Source: Ancylostoma caninum (lineage: Eukaryota; Nematoda; Chromadorea; Rhabditida; Ancylostomatidae). From it: DNA of 64,000 bases. The position numbers and the translations under genes were made by a program. Shown piece by piece: positions 12,716 through 25,631 of the stretch. The stretch is from NCBI GenBank assembly GCA_037903475.1, contig JBAJFG010000074.1, forward strand, positions 806,001 to 870,000, read 5' to 3'. Every line of letters starts with the position of its first letter. Within the stretch, counting starts at the first letter, position 1. Under the pieces are notes generated by a model that saw only the letters and a program-made list of their open reading frames with translations, did not search any database and was not told the DNA's origin.

Positions 12716-15155
12716 TAATATAACGAATCGAAACTCGCCCATCCAAAAATCCGCACCTTTTCGCGGCGGGACGCGTGGGAAAGCGCAGAGCGCAGTCCTA
12801 TGAGTCAACGGGCGTACTGTGAAGCAATACATAGTTTCTCTACATACAATCCGTTGAACTTTTTGAGGAGGTCGCAGGGAACCCGCGTCCTTCGGGGATT
12901 CCGAGGAGGATGCTCTGAGTTTATGAGCTCGGGGGAACCCGCGTCTCTTGGAGGTTTCGAGGAGGGGATCCACCGATTTGAGGAGGTCGTAGGGAACCCA
13001 TGTCGCTTAGGGATTTCGGAGATGGGATCCTCCACATTGAAAAGGCTGGATGGAACCCGCGTCTCATAACTCCTTCAAGGAAGGGATCCTCCGAGTTGAA
13101 GAGGTCGTAGGGAACCCACGTCGCTTACGGATTTCGGGGAAGGGATCATCCGAGTTGAGGAGGTCGCAGGGAACCCGCGTTCTTCGGGGATTCCGAGGAG
13201 GGGATGCTCCGAGTTTATGAGCTCGGGGGAACCCGCGTCTCTTGGGGGTTTCGAAGAGGGGATCCTCTGAGTCGAGGTGGTCGTAGGGAACCCGCGTCTT
13301 ATAACTACTTCGAGGAGGGGATTCTTGAGTTAGGAAGGCTGGACGGAACCTGCGGCGCATAGGGATTTCGTAGAAGGGATCCTCCGAGTCGAGGTGGTCG
13401 TAGGGAACCCGCGTCTTATAACTACTTTGAGGAGAGGATCCTCCGAGTTGAGGAGGTCGCAGGGAACCCGCGTCGGTTGGGGATTTCGGAGATGGGATCC
13501 TCCGAGTTGAGGTGGTCGTAGGGAACCCGCGTCTTTTAACTACTTCGAGGAGAGGATCCTCCGAGTTGAGGAGGTCGCAGGGAACCCGCGTCGGTTGGGG
13601 ATTTCGGAGATGGGATCCTCCGAGTTGAGGAGGTCGCAGGGAACCCGCATCGGTTGGGGATTTCGGAGATGGGATCCTCCGAGTTGAGGAGGTCGCAGGG
13701 AACCCGAGTCTTATAACTACTTCAAGGAGGGGATTCTTTAGGAAGGCTAGACGGAACCCGCGTCGGTTGGGGATTTCGGAGATGGGATCCTCCGAGTTGA
13801 GGTGGTCGTAGGGAACCCGCGTCTTTTAACTACTTCGAGGAGGGGATCCTCCGAGTTGAGGAGGTCGCAGGGAACCTGCGTCGCTTAGGGATTTCGAGGA
13901 GGGGATTCTTTAGGAAGGCTAGACGGAACCCGCGGCGCATAGGGATTTCGGAGAGGGGACCCTCCGAGTCGAGGTGGTCGTAGGGAACCCGCGTCTTTTA
14001 ACTGCTTCGAGGAGGGGATCCTCCGAGTTGAGGAGGTCGCAGGGAACCCGCGTCGCTTAGGGATTTCGAGGAGGGGATTCTTTAGGAAGGCTAGACGGAA
14101 CCCGCGGCGCATAGGGATTTCGGAGAGGGGATCCTCCGAGTCGAGGTGGTCGTAGGGAACCCGCATCTTTTAACTACTTCGAGGAGGGGATCCTCCGAGT
14201 TGAGGAGGTCGCAGGGAACCTGCGTCGGTTGGGGATTTCGGAGATGGGATCCTCCGAGTTGAGGAGGTCGTAGGGAACCCACGTCGCTTAAGAATTTCAA
14301 GGAGGGGGACCTCCTAATATAACGAATCGAAACTCGCCCATTCAAAAATCCGCACCTTTTCGCGGCGGGACGCGTGGGAAAGCGCAGAGCGCGGTCCTAT
14401 GAGTCAACGGGCGTACTGTGAAGCAATAGTTTCTCCACATACAATCCGTTGAACTTTTTTGAGGAGGTCGTAGGGAACCCATGTCGCTTAGGGATTTCGG
14501 AGGTGGGATCCTCCACGATGAAAAGGCTGGAGGGCACCCGCGTCTCATAACTCCTTCAAGGAAGGGATCCTCCGAACTGAGGAGGTCGCAGGGAACCCGC
14601 ATCCTTCGGGAATTCCGAGGAGGGGATGCTCCGAGTTTATGCGCTCGGGGGCACCCGCGTCTCTTGGGGGTTTCGAGGAGGGGATCCTCCAAGTCGAGGT
14701 GGTCGTAGGGAACCCATGTCGTTTAGGGATTTCGGAGATGGGATCCTCAACGTTGAAAAGGCTGGAGGGAACCCGCGTCTCATAACTACTTCAAGGAGGG
14801 GATCCTCCGAATTGAGGAGGTCGCAGGGAACCCGCGTCGCTTAGGGGTTTCGAGGAGGGGATCCTCCGAGTCGAGGAGATCGTAGGGAAGCCGCGTCTTA
14901 TAACTACTTCGAGGAGGGGATCTTTAAGTTAGGAAGGCTGGACGGAACCCGCAGCGCATAGGGATTTCGGAGAGGCGATCCTCCGAGTCGAGGAGGTCGT
15001 AGGGAACCCGAATCTTGTGATTACTTCAAGGAGGGGATCCTCCAAGTTGAAAAGGCTGAAGAAAACTGGCGGCGCATAGGGATTTCGAGGATGGGATCCT
15101 CGAAATTGGGGAGCTCGGAGAGAGCCTGCAACCCTTGGGGATTTCGAGGAGAAAT
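12716..15155. repeat. 59-bp minisatellite, two arrays each with the same leader
   Basis: About 40 imperfect units built on GGATCCTCCGAGTTGAGGAG and GTCGCAGGGAACCCGCGTC. Neighbouring units at 13561, 13620 and 13679 give a period of exactly 59 bp. A leader of about 145 bp beginning AATATAACGAATCGAAACTC occurs at 12716 and again at 14316, so the array was duplicated as a block (1.6 kb plus 0.84 kb). Units with TTATAACTACTTC and with GGTTGGGGATTTCGG alternate, pointing to a higher-order structure. Long open frames on the - strand here (Arg/Pro-rich, RRGFP repeats) are a by-product, because 59 is not a multiple of 3. Confidence 0.9.
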
Positions 15156-15354
15156 AGTGAAGAGAAATAGTAACACAAGTCTATGAACTTATTTAATAAT
15201 AATCCATAATCCAAGGACAATAATCCCACTAGTATACTAGCAAAGACCAAAAATGAATTCCACCCATCAATTCACCAACTTCAAAAGCTTCATCGTAGTC
15301 ACCGAAACCAGAACACTGCACCGCGGGCAATGCGAAAACTCATATTCACCAACT
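15156..15354. other. Intergenic between satellite and palindromic MITE
   Basis: No gene or repeat recognised. Confidence 0.4.
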
Positions 15355-15603
15355 CTGATAACTGTGCAGGACGAACGCAGCCCGAACGGCGTAATGGTTC
15401 GGTTAGAAACCCTAGCAGCAACGGTTGCCAGTTGCTGCCATCCTCCCCTCGATTGCTGCTCAATCTGTCGGCCCTTTAGCAGCAATATCTGAGGGACGGC
15501 AGCAATCAAGGGGAGGATGGCAGCAACCGGCAACCGTTGCTGCTGGGGTTTCTAACCGAACTATTACGCCGTTCGGGCTGCGTTCGTCCTGCACAGTTAT
15601 CAG
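15355..15603. mobile_element. Palindromic MITE, family with a second copy at 53.3 kb
   Basis: Almost the whole 249 bp is one inverted repeat: CTGATAACTGTGCAGGACGA at the left and its reverse complement at the right, with arms of about 115 bp around a short centre near 15475-15490. The same element lies at 53256-53490. Confidence 0.85.
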
Positions 15604-16341
15604 AGAATTTCACGACCACTTCACAGATTCCACAAATCCGGCCATCTTCTTTTTAGAGCTTTGAGTTCCAGAGCTATCACTTCTCTCCACGTTAAAATCA
15701 TCACATTTCAAATTCTCCGAATGTGCGCCCTTTCCTACTTCGTCACCAAGCAACAAAAATTCATCCACTTTTTTATTTATCACTGGCGGCCGGCTGCCTG
15801 TTCTACCCAAACTCTCGCCATTCTATCGAGTTTTACTTCAAGAAATCCTGCGTCTCCTCTACCAGCTGGCTGATCAGCACGTTCACGACAACGTGCACGA
15901 CAGGTCGAGCACGCGATGGAACCGCGTACACGATTGGTCCTGCGCAAACGTATGTGCGCATCTCCAGCGTAGGAAACAACAAAAGTAACAAGAAGGTATG
16001 AAAACCGTTTCTTGAAGACCAGCCAATGTAGTCATGTACGACCTCATCTAATGTGCACGGATCATAGTGTTGTGCACAAGGAGCGCGGCTAGACCCAAAC
16101 GAAGGGTGCGAAAAGAGCATGTCACGTGTGGAAGTGTCGAGTAGGTCCCGCAGCGCCGCTTTGTCCGCAAAAGCCTGTAGGTTAATGAAATTTGTTGTCA
16201 TAACACTAAATTAATTCATATTATTTGTACAAATTTGTTCTCACATGTGCAGGCGCTCCATCAAATCCTCACATTTAGCCACCATTCACTATTTTTTTAT
16301 GTTCTTTTTACAGCTGGCTTGTCAAGTTGAAATAAATGGTA
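15604..16341. other. Intergenic, old repeat fragments
   Basis: No gene recognised. A segment near 16080-16165 (reading through GTCGAGTAGGTCCCGC) resembles 47735-47840 and may be a degenerate interspersed repeat. Confidence 0.35.
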
Positions 16342-16607
16342 CAGTGGACGGCAACGGCAGTGGCCCATCAGCGGCCTCGAGAAGGACGCAGCGCGACCGC
16401 GCCGCGCGTGCTGGGAGCGGTGTCCTCACCTGCGGAGCGCGCGCTATTTCTAGGGTCTTTCCTCCCCGATTTGCTCGGAAATCCTTAGAATCGAGTAAAA
16501 AAGCTGTAAGAAATTGCATAACAGCAGCAGAATACATAGGTTACGACGCGCACGGCGCAGTTGCACGACGTCCTTCTCAAGGCCGTAGATGGGCCAACGC
16601 CATTGAC
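16342..16607. mobile_element. MITE, CAGTGGACG family
   Basis: It begins CAGTGGACGGCAACGGCAG after a TA and ends in a diverged inverted arm (GATGGGCCAACGCCATTGAC, followed by TA). The centre holds AGCAGCAGAATACATAGG. It belongs to the family at 11342 and 62624. Confidence 0.7.
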
Positions 16608-16813
16608 TATGAATATGACTATGACTGTAGCTATGAATTCTTTTCCATTGAAATGATGTGGTTCTGCAGTCTCTAGCGAGCATTTTCGTTATGACATTTT
16701 GAATAACATTTTGAGCGATTTATTATTCGACAAAATAAGAAAAACGAACAATACATTAAACTGGCTATGATGGTTTCTTCAACCATCACCTGTGAAGTGT
16801 GCGATTGCGTCGT
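16608..16813 (-). terminator. 3' UTR of ground-like gene with poly(A) signal
   Basis: On the - strand an AATAAA (plus-strand TTTATT at 16719-16724) lies about 90 bases past the stop codon at 16814. Confidence 0.5.
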
Positions 16814-19395
16814 TTAGTCTTTTTTGACGACGTAGCAGACGAACGTCTCGGCCTCAACCAGACAGTGTTCGCGCTGCTCGTTCTCCAGCGGTTCGATGCC
16901 GTCAGTGCCGCAGGCCACGTACCACTCGCCTGAGTTCAGACGTGCCTTCACACCATCTGACACTCGGACCATTGACGATTCGGGATCAGTGGTCATGCTC
17001 TGAAAGGGAGTGGTGTTGAGTAGGTTCGGCAACGGAGATGGAATGGATTTTTTTTATTTATTTTACTGACGTTTGGACTCTGTTGTCCTTGAACTTTATA
17101 GCAAAAACCCTTAGACGGCTCAAGTACCCATTTTTCTTTTCTATTGGTAAAATTTCCCGCTCAATCTGTTGACGCACCTGTCGCATGATCTTTCGAAGTC
17201 GTAACGAGTTGCAGTTCTTGTCCAAAGCGCCCTTGTCAGTCTTTGAGAATCGCCGCAATCGGAATCCCTGGCCGCCCTCGTACTCCTCGCCACCGCCTCC
17301 GCTGGCAGCTGCTTGGTCATAGTTAGCTCCACCGCTCTCGGCAGCTCCAGCAGCTTCGCCGCCACCAGCACTTTCGCCACCGCCATAAGTTCCACCTTCA
17401 CCGCCACCGGCTGCTGCTTCTCCTCCTCCGGCTGCTGCTTCTCCTCCTCCAGCTGCTGCCTGAAATGAGAGATTAGGTAGAGGGACAGGCGGGCAGGTTA
17501 AGGTTATTGACTTACCTCTCCTTCACCGTAGGTTGCTCCTCCGGAAGGTGCTGGAGCCGGAGCTGGTGCTGGTGCTGGAGCCGGTGCCGGCGCTGGTGGT
17601 GGAGGTGGTGGTGGTGGGGGAGGAGGTGGTGGTGGAGCAGCAGATCCTTGAGAGTATCCACCGCCGCCGCCTTGGTAACCTCCTCCTCCTCCGCCGCCGC
17701 CTTGTTGGTAACCTCCTCCTCCTCCACCGCCGCCTTGTTGGTAACCTCCTCCTCCGGCTCCTCCACCTCCACCGCCTTGTGAGTAGCCGCCTCCTCCGCT
17801 GCTTCCGCCGCCGGCGTAGCTGCTGCCGCCGCCGCCTCCTTGCGAGTATCCACCTCCTCCGCTGCTTCCACCGCCGGCGTAACCACCGCCGCCGCCTCCT
17901 TGGGAGTATCCACCTCCTCCGCTGCTTCCGCCGCCGGCGTATCCTCCTCCGCTGCTTCCGCCGCCGGCGTATCCTCCTCCGCTGCTTCCACCGCCGGCGT
18001 AGCCGCCTCCACCGCCTCCTTGTGCATATCCTCCGCCAGCGCCGCCACCACCGCCTAAACAAGGAAGACTTTTCCTTCCGATATCCGCCTTCGTTTTTGG
18101 TTTGATGATATAAGCCACTCAAAACCTCTCAATTCAGTTTCATTATTTCAGGATTTTAGTGAAGCTTTAGCGCACTCTGCGAAAGTGTAGCCTATGCTGT
18201 TCTGCATGAAGTTGAGAAAAGGTTTTGGCTATCGCATGTTGCTGGCAAAGAATTATGCTATAGCTGAAAATAAAAATGTTACTGATTGGCAAAATCGCAA
18301 TTTTTGTTTGTTATTTTTTTTTCAGCTTGTATTCGCTTAGCTTCGTTTCCTAGGCGTACCGTGATCCGTTGCGAGTACATGTCATGTGCAAAACAACGCA
18401 TGATATTAGACTATTTATCACTATTACTACAATTTGAACATTAATATGGTATCGAATCCTAACCGGTCGCGTATCCACCACCGCCGGGTCCTCCTTGAGC
18501 GTAGCCGCCTCCGCCGCCGCCTTGAGCATAGCCGCCTCCGCCTGAAGAAATGTGAATTAATGGAAAGGAATAAAAACGAGTACGATACTATTTAGTTTGC
18601 TTGAGGTGGAAAATTCGTTTTTTTTAATGTTTTTTTCTTGCAATTTGGAAAAAAAAAACTCGCCTGATGGTGCAGCATAGCCGCCTCCGCCTGAAAAAAT
18701 GGGAATTACTGGGGAGAAAGGAGAACTAAGAATTTGTAAGACTTACCTGGCGCAGCGTAGCTTGGTGGTGGTGGTGGCGGTGGTGGTGGTGGCGGAGCTG
18801 CAGCTGCGTAACTAGCTGCGCATCCTCCGCCACCGGATGGTGCGACTGCGTATCCTCCGCCACCGGATGGTGCGACTGCGTATCCTCCGCCACCTGATGG
18901 TGCAACGGCATATCCGCCGCCGCCGCCTCCGCCACCTCCTCCGCATCCGCCGCCGCCGCCTCCTCCGCATCCTCCGCCGCCGCCTCCGCATCCACCGCCG
19001 CCGCCTCCGCATCCGCCGCATCCACCGCCGCCTCCGCATCCGCCGCCACCTCCGCAGCCTCCGCCGCCACCTCCGCATCCACCGCCTCCTCCTCCGCAGC
19101 CGCCGCCGCCTCCTCCTCCGCATCCGCTGTCGCATCCACCGCCGCAGCCTCCGCCGCCTCCTCCGCATCCGCCGCCTCCTCCTCCGCATCCGCCGCATGC
19201 TGCTGGTGGTGGACAGCATGATTGTACTGGTGGCGGTGGTGGAGGGGGACAGCATGGTTGTGGTGGTGGGCAGCATCCGCCGCCGCCGCCTCCGCCGCCT
19301 CCGCAACATCCGCCGCCTCCTCCTGACATCGGGAAGAGGAAGGCGTTGATCGGGACCGCTACTATCAGCAGTAGCGTCAGGTGAAGGTACAACAT
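16814..19395 (-). CDS. Ground-like (hedgehog-related) secreted Gly/Cys/Pro-rich protein
   Basis: Exons read on the - strand: 19395-18747, 18690-18664, 18541-18464, 18054-17516, 17459-17178 and 16999-16814; all phases agree and give 586 aa. It opens with a signal peptide (MLYLHLTLLLIVAVPINA). Then come CCPPP and CGGGGG repeats, YAVAPSGGGG repeats, long GGGGGGYAQ and poly-Pro/Ala-Pro tracts, and a C-terminal domain. That domain starts LDKNCNSLRLRKIMRQ and ends HCLVEAETFVCYVVKK, the Cys pattern and CYV finish of nematode ground-like domains. Such proteins are secreted and linked to cuticle and apical matrix. The ATG lies just after a TTTCAG, which suggests trans-splicing or a 5' UTR intron. The intron after the 27-bp exon 2 uses a GC donor (CAG|GCGAGT), supported by phase. 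Orthology to a named grl gene cannot be judged because the body is low complexity. Confidence 0.85.
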
Positions 19396-19398
19396 ACC

Positions 19399-22300
19399 CT
19401 GAAATGAGAGGATGGAGTTAAAAACAAATGAAAATGTAAATCTCGACAATTAATAGTGAACAAGCAGGTAAAAAAGTTCTCGAAGTAAATTGAAGGGACC
19501 ACAGTCATTGTTTCTCCACTTAAATTCTTGAAAAGTTATTTGAAATCTTTTCACGGGTCAAATTCTTCAGTAGTCATTCATGCCACATATTTCTTATATC
19601 ATATTGACGAACTCAATGACTAAACTTGGTTGTTGAGGACTTAAAAATGCAATAGGAGGGTACAATGCCGTAATTATACTGCTTAGGCTTCGAGATAGAG
19701 CGGGAAAGAGCAGTGTTGTTCTAAAGCAGAATGGCGAAAGATGGCGTTGATGTCTGCACGGCCACCAATGTTGTCTTATATACCAGTAAGGAAACTGGCT
19801 TCGCCTCAGGCCTGTCACCGCTCTGTTGGCCAACCCTATCTGGTTTTGTTCGTAATCTCATGCTAACAATGCTTATCACATATTCGCAGTCTTGCGTAAT
19901 CACTGCGCGTGTGATGGTCTCATTTGTAGGCAGTACTTCCAGGCGAATGCTGAACATTTTGTGACGATTTGGTAGCTTGCTCTGATGGGATCGTAGTGGA
20001 CAATCTAGTTTGGAGAAATATCACTTTCAATGGCGGGTCTCATGAGAGCTTTTGGAAAAACTCCTGGTTTTCCACTGGTCTAAACTAAACAAATATTCCA
20101 TAGACAAACTATGTATTTTACCACTCTAATAACCACTTGGAAGAGTGGTTCAAGGAAAATATACCTATTTTTGTAGGGAAGACTAGTCCGTTTCGAACAA
20201 ACGAACAGGCAATGCAATTGCAACCTTCCTGGAGACTTTTTTGAGTCTTCGTTCCTGAAATGTCCACAAGATGAGCTCGAGAAACTTCCATCTGCTCCAT
20301 CATCATGTACAGGTGCGGTTCCATCTAAGTTCAACCTGTAGATGATTGAATTCTTGATTGAATGATTTCTTTGCTGGCTTTGCTGACTTCTTTGCAATTG
20401 ATCATATTTGCTACTTTTTGCTGAACTTCTGGCCCCTTTATGGTGCTGATTGTATTGGCGCATCGTATTGGTGGAATAAATATAATAAATAAAATAAAAT
20501 ATTCAGAACATTTGGTAAACTGTGGTAAGCATTGTGCCCTGAAATCGTTTCTTCTTCATAATTTTTGCGCATTATTATGCACCCTCTTGCACTAGTTGGA
20601 ACGGAAAATGAAACAGCGCCAAGTGCGCAGGTCGCCCTGTTCATTTTGTATAAAGGTGTAAGTCGTTCTGAGAAATACTGTTCGTTTAGACATACAATCA
20701 CACATTAAGAACTTTTCGAGGATCAATACCTCATGAAGTAGTATGCGTATCCAAAAATATTTTTGCTGGTTACATTTGACTGTTAAGGATTGGCTGCCAG
20801 CTGTATCATCTAATCATATTGTCTCTCGTGAATGCACCGCAACAGCAACAAGGATAGTCCTCGTGCAGTCAAATAAATAGCATATTGGATAAAGACAGGA
20901 GCTGATGCGTAATCGCTCGAGTGCATCTGGGTTTACTTCTATATTATATGAGAGGTAACGAAGACGAAGAGCTATTTTTGGGTAATGTTTTTGAATGATC
21001 TTAGGTACTTGCGGTTTCTAGTTGGTTATTTCCGCGTTCGAAGGTCGAGGTTGAAATGCTGTGGAGGCAGCGCTCGGTAATGATCAAATCTTCTTTATTG
21101 TACCGCATTTTATTTATTTATCTATTGATTCTTCTTTATTTAGAAGAATACTTGAGAAATGCCTAGGTTCGAGAACCAGAGAACATGGAGACTATCTATT
21201 TATTTATTTTTTATTTATTTATCTACTCCTCATTTGCGGTTTTAGACTTTTTCAAGGTTGTCTTCAGTTCCTTACCTTATATATGCTACTAAAATAAAGT
21301 CAGTGTTTTTAAATAAACACCAGGTTTCTGTTGTCATCTATGGTATCAATATCACTCCATGGCCAATGCTGTCTAATCATGCTCTTCTTTTTTCAAATTA
21401 TTGGCATGCACATGCCTTTTATTATTCCACAAAATGTGTTGGTAGCGATTCCCGACGTTCAATGACGTCTGGATCACAGCCGCATGTAAGGCTCTTAGCT
21501 ACTGGGTGTCAACATAAGTCCTTGCGCTTTTTTTCACTTGTGATTTTTCCGCCTCTTTGCCATTTTTCCTCAACGTGCTGCATACCTTCTGAAAGCCTTT
21601 TTTTTGCTCTATAATCTTATCATCATGTGGCTTCATAGAGCTATTGAATTACTTGATTTTTGGGCTTAAGAGTGAAAGCGCCAATTCGAGGAAAATCACC
21701 ATTCGCTCCTTCTACTCAATAGAGACCAGAAAACATCCGGTAGTATCTGAGTGTGTGAGCTCTCCGGAATATGAGTACGGAAGAACATCATCAATGGAGC
21801 TGTTGGAGGGCCGGTTTGACGGCGTTTGCGAAGGTGAGATTCAACGTTATCATGGAGTAAGATGGCAAAACCTTTGTGATTGAATTATTTTACCAGGATT
21901 ACATTAGTTATTTGGTAGGTCTGAGAAGAATGATGTCCATCCAGAACATACTGTTCCTTCAGAGCAATTCTCGGGTCTTCGTGAAAGAAATCTGTTCGGT
22001 CGAAGTGGTTGTTGTCATTGAGACCAAAAATGTCTTCTCTGAGCTTAGGGAATCGCTGATGACCAGTCATTACAAGCAAAACATCTACTCGATACTTCGT
22101 ACAGGTCGCTTGGCTAATTTTAGTGGCCTCTCGAGTTTTAACTGAATGCCAGGCTAGGTAGCTGTCGGTCGCGCTGTTTTTCATTGACTCATTGCTCCAC
22201 TTCGCAGGCTTAAAACTCAAGCAAACTGTCACTTTAGAAGAGCCTTTCAATAGAATTCTTGTAGAGGAAAATTAGCGCTTTCGAATAGTTGTACCTAAAA

Positions 22301-23791
22301 GTCGACAAATAGGTAGAGAAAAATGTACCCGAAAAAAGCGCAAGGACTTATGCGCAAGGACTTAACATTTAATATGTACGTAGCAGCAGAAGCCTCTTGA
22401 AACAATATGAAGTAACCATACAGTAATTGTTTCTATAATACAGAAAACGCGGACGTCCATTCTTTTAGTTTTTGGCAATGACTCAATTCACTTCGATCTT
22501 TGTCATGATTACTGTACACCAGCCGACTTATGGAGATGAGATCTACGAGATTGGTTCAAAATCGTGCTGCTGGCTTTACAAGGAAAGCGACCATCTTCTA
22601 AATCATAGATCGCGAGACTCCGAGTTGAGAAGACTCCGAGACGAAGAGCTGAGCACACCTACTTTTTGACGGACAATATGAGTATGAAGTAGTTTTGTCA
22701 CGTTTCTGCTTTTGAATTGAACTTGCAGGGGTCGTTTCCGCCAACCGATTGGTTTACAGCAATTCTGTAACCAGTAAAGTTAACTGGCCTATGACGAAAA
22801 ATGAGAAACGATCTGACCCTCGTTTTTTTGTTTTCTGTCAAAAAAAAACAACAATGTTTACTATGTGACATCCCCAAATGTAGACATTGTATGTTGAATA
22901 AAGGACTCAGACTTTCGCCTCGTACAGTCGCCCATGGTTAGTCATGTCGCCACAGCGGCGGCAGAGGTCCGAAAAGCCCTTAAGTGGTTTACCAGTTGTC
23001 TGATGACGTCACGGGTGAATTAGTGGCTTAGCGGTCGTTGCGCTGACGTCATGACGCTGTTGGTGTTACTTTCGATGAACCCTTGGAAACTGGATAGTAG
23101 GTTTCGCTATCAGCGGAAATCGCAAGGTGTGACGGATAGCCTCGGGCTTGTTTGCTATGTGCATGTACGTATGCATGTTTACTGTGTAGCATTCGATTTC
23201 ATCCAGTTTTTCTAGTTGTTTGATGGAGTGCATATGTCTCGTGGGCTGAGATTTGAATTGATGCACTGATTACGTCACATATCTCTGCACGTACTGTAGC
23301 TATCAGGAACGGTTAGCTGTTCATAAGTAAATTTTGCTAAGACAAGGCTGCTGTCAATGTCCTTGATCCTTTCTTTGGATCCACTTTCTTACCGTTTTAT
23401 CCACTAAAAGTCTCCATTGGGCAATAGGAGGTCATCATCTCACAATCCAGATTAGCCAGGAAAGACAGGAATTTGTGTGAGATTCTTTCTCAGTCAAAAT
23501 TTAGTGCCTCTTGCTGAAGAGCCCGATCTAATGCAGGTTCGTTGCGTGTACGCTTACCGTGACAATGCGCAGCACGTAACTGGCGGCTGCGATCGACGAT
23601 GGCGTTCGATCACGCGACGCAATTACCAGTTAGTCACAGCGCAACAGGACACGAATGCTGATAAGCTGATAGAGGCGATGACCATCGATGTGACAAGCAA
23701 ATGGGGCAGATCCAGGGACGTTCGCGCTTTGCGCGCTGACAGAAGTCCGCCGCTAAAGACACCGTCTGCTCTTGCGAAGCGTTATTAAGGA
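19399..23791. other. Intergenic, no supported gene
   Basis: About 4.4 kb with A/T-rich simple repeats (TTTATTTATT near 21105-21225). An inverted pair (CATAAGTCCTTGCGC near 21513 and its complement near 22335) could bound an 0.85-kb element. Open frames at 21644-21883, 21885-22250 (-) and 22472-22669 have no recognisable domain; see the rejected list. Confidence 0.4.
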
Positions 23792-25631
23792 GCATTATTC
23801 CTCGAAGAATATCGTTATCGTAATATCTCAGCAAAGGTGTTTTGCGACTTTTAAATTACTTTATTATGTGAACTAAGTGTAAAATAAAAGATTTTATTCA
23901 AATGAACTGCTATGCGTTGTTGTGCTTAACATACCTTCGCTGAAGTGATCAGAGTGCATTTGCGCTGTCCGTATCGTGTCCAATACATATAATAAAGGAC
24001 TGGAACATTTTTTTAGAATTTACATCTATTAGGTTGTAAAACTATGGATGCGCGTTTTCGCGCGGAACAAATTTTGCTGTAAAAAGCGATCGCAGAACGC
24101 CTCAATCAAAACTGTACGTACGGCTACTCTCAACTACCCTTCTGCATCCTCCATGCAGGAAATGAGGTTCCCCCCTATTGGGAAAGTCACTGCGCTGTGA
24201 GTCGAAACAGCCGCTTACCCGAACCCCCACTTTCTTCGCGGTCTTCGAAATTTTTCTTCACGAGGAAAGATTCCTAGCCAGAAGTAACATGTGGTCTGAT
24301 AGTGGGGAGTCGTGGCTACATGGCGGTTGAGACAGGACTTTCCAACTTATTCCTCAAGGATTTTGTTGGGTATTTTTCCTCGCCTTCGGATGAGCCTGGT
24401 TGTGAGCATTTTCTGCTTATCGTTGTTCTGACAAGATGATGATGAACGCTGACTTATGTGGCCCAATTGTTGAAGAAAGACATGTGCCGTAACGGTCTGC
24501 ATGGGACTTAGCCCTTCCCATCAGCTCACTCCTCTCATATTTTACCATGAAGACAACCTCTTCTTCGGTACGTGGGTAACCATGTTTGGAGCTGTATGGC
24601 GTTGCTCTCTTTTGCTGCACCGCAGCCATTTTTTGCGAATGCTTTCGCAGTATGCCCTCTCCTAATCGGTATTAAACTTGTTTCAAGGAACTTGTTATCC
24701 AAGATACTACATAAAAGAATTTGTTAGATGAGGGTTTCCACCACAACCACACCACTCTAGTTGGCAGCCTTTCAAATTTAAAAAAAAATCAAAAATTGAG
24801 TTTTCCCAAGCAACTTATATAGCAAGAAAATGCTCTTCACGATACTTTAGAAAGTTGGGCATATGCCTTCAATAACACTCTGATAGAGACGGAAAAGTGT
24901 GTGCGCATTTATAGTCTTATCCCTTAATATTTGCAAAATCCTTGTTATTTGAGGAAAAAAAGACTGATTGGTGAACTAACATAAGGCAGAAATGTAAGAG
25001 CGGCGATTTGCACTAGGGTATCCCTTCTATTTACATCTCCAGTGATTCTTGGATTTCTGTAGAATTCCTTGTTAGAACTGAACGATTTCTGTGAGGAACG
25101 GCTCTTCCGTTGTCCATTCAACCAGTAGTCGGTACTTGTAGAAGGACCATGGACTAAGACGCAGTCGTTTTCAATCAATATCAACCTACCTCCAGTTTCT
25201 GAATGGCGACACTTTTCTGGATCGCATATACATATTTTATGTGTTAATATTTTGAACCTGATGTCTAGTTAGGAGACTAGTTAACATAATCCCTACTGTA
25301 CCCGACTACCACCTCCAGAAGGCATTTTAGGACTTACTACGCTGCATCGTCGTCCTCCATGACTAGAATACCAGAAACACAAAATTACATAAAGGATACT
25401 GCTTTAAATGTTCTAGTTTACGGGTAGGCATCCACCGAAAACGTCAAGTGAGAAGCACTAAAGACATATCGCAGCAAAGCGAAGTGTATTTTGTTCAAAA
25501 GAATTGCGAAACTACGAAGAAAAATACGTTTACTAGGGAGTTTTTCATGACGCTCCACTGTAAGACTGTGAGTGGGGTTCGAGGAGACAAGTCATCTGCA
25601 GTGTTTTGACGCGATGGGATGACAGGGATAA

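Noticed and set aside
12713..14692. Several - strand open frames with RRGFP/TTSTRRIPS repeats, resembling a repetitive protein
   Set aside because: They lie wholly in the 59-bp satellite, the frame rotates with each unit, and there is no start context or splice structure.
17523..18122. Arg-rich and Leu/Arg-rich open frames over the Gly-rich gene, both strands
   Set aside because: They are shadows of the GGN codon repeats of the ground-like gene; only the Gly frame joins the other exons in phase.
21644..21883. Frame containing GVCEGEIQRYHGVRWQNLCD, resembling an SRCR start
   Set aside because: Only one short stretch fits, a stop follows at once, and no neighbouring exon continues the domain.
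22472..22669. Frame with GDEIYEIGSKSCC, similar to the C-terminal end of SCP/ASP proteins
   Set aside because: No other ASP exon is nearby and the rest of the frame has no Cys pattern; at most a relic.
22987..23060. Two TGACGTCA (CRE-like) palindromes 40 bp apart (23004 and 23044)
   Set aside because: No gene start is close enough to give them a role.
25195..25372. Possible extra - strand exons in the duplicated block (frames with ICICDPEKCRHSETG and MEDDDAA)
   Set aside because: Splice phases do not connect without a stop, and the intron needed would be only 36 bp.
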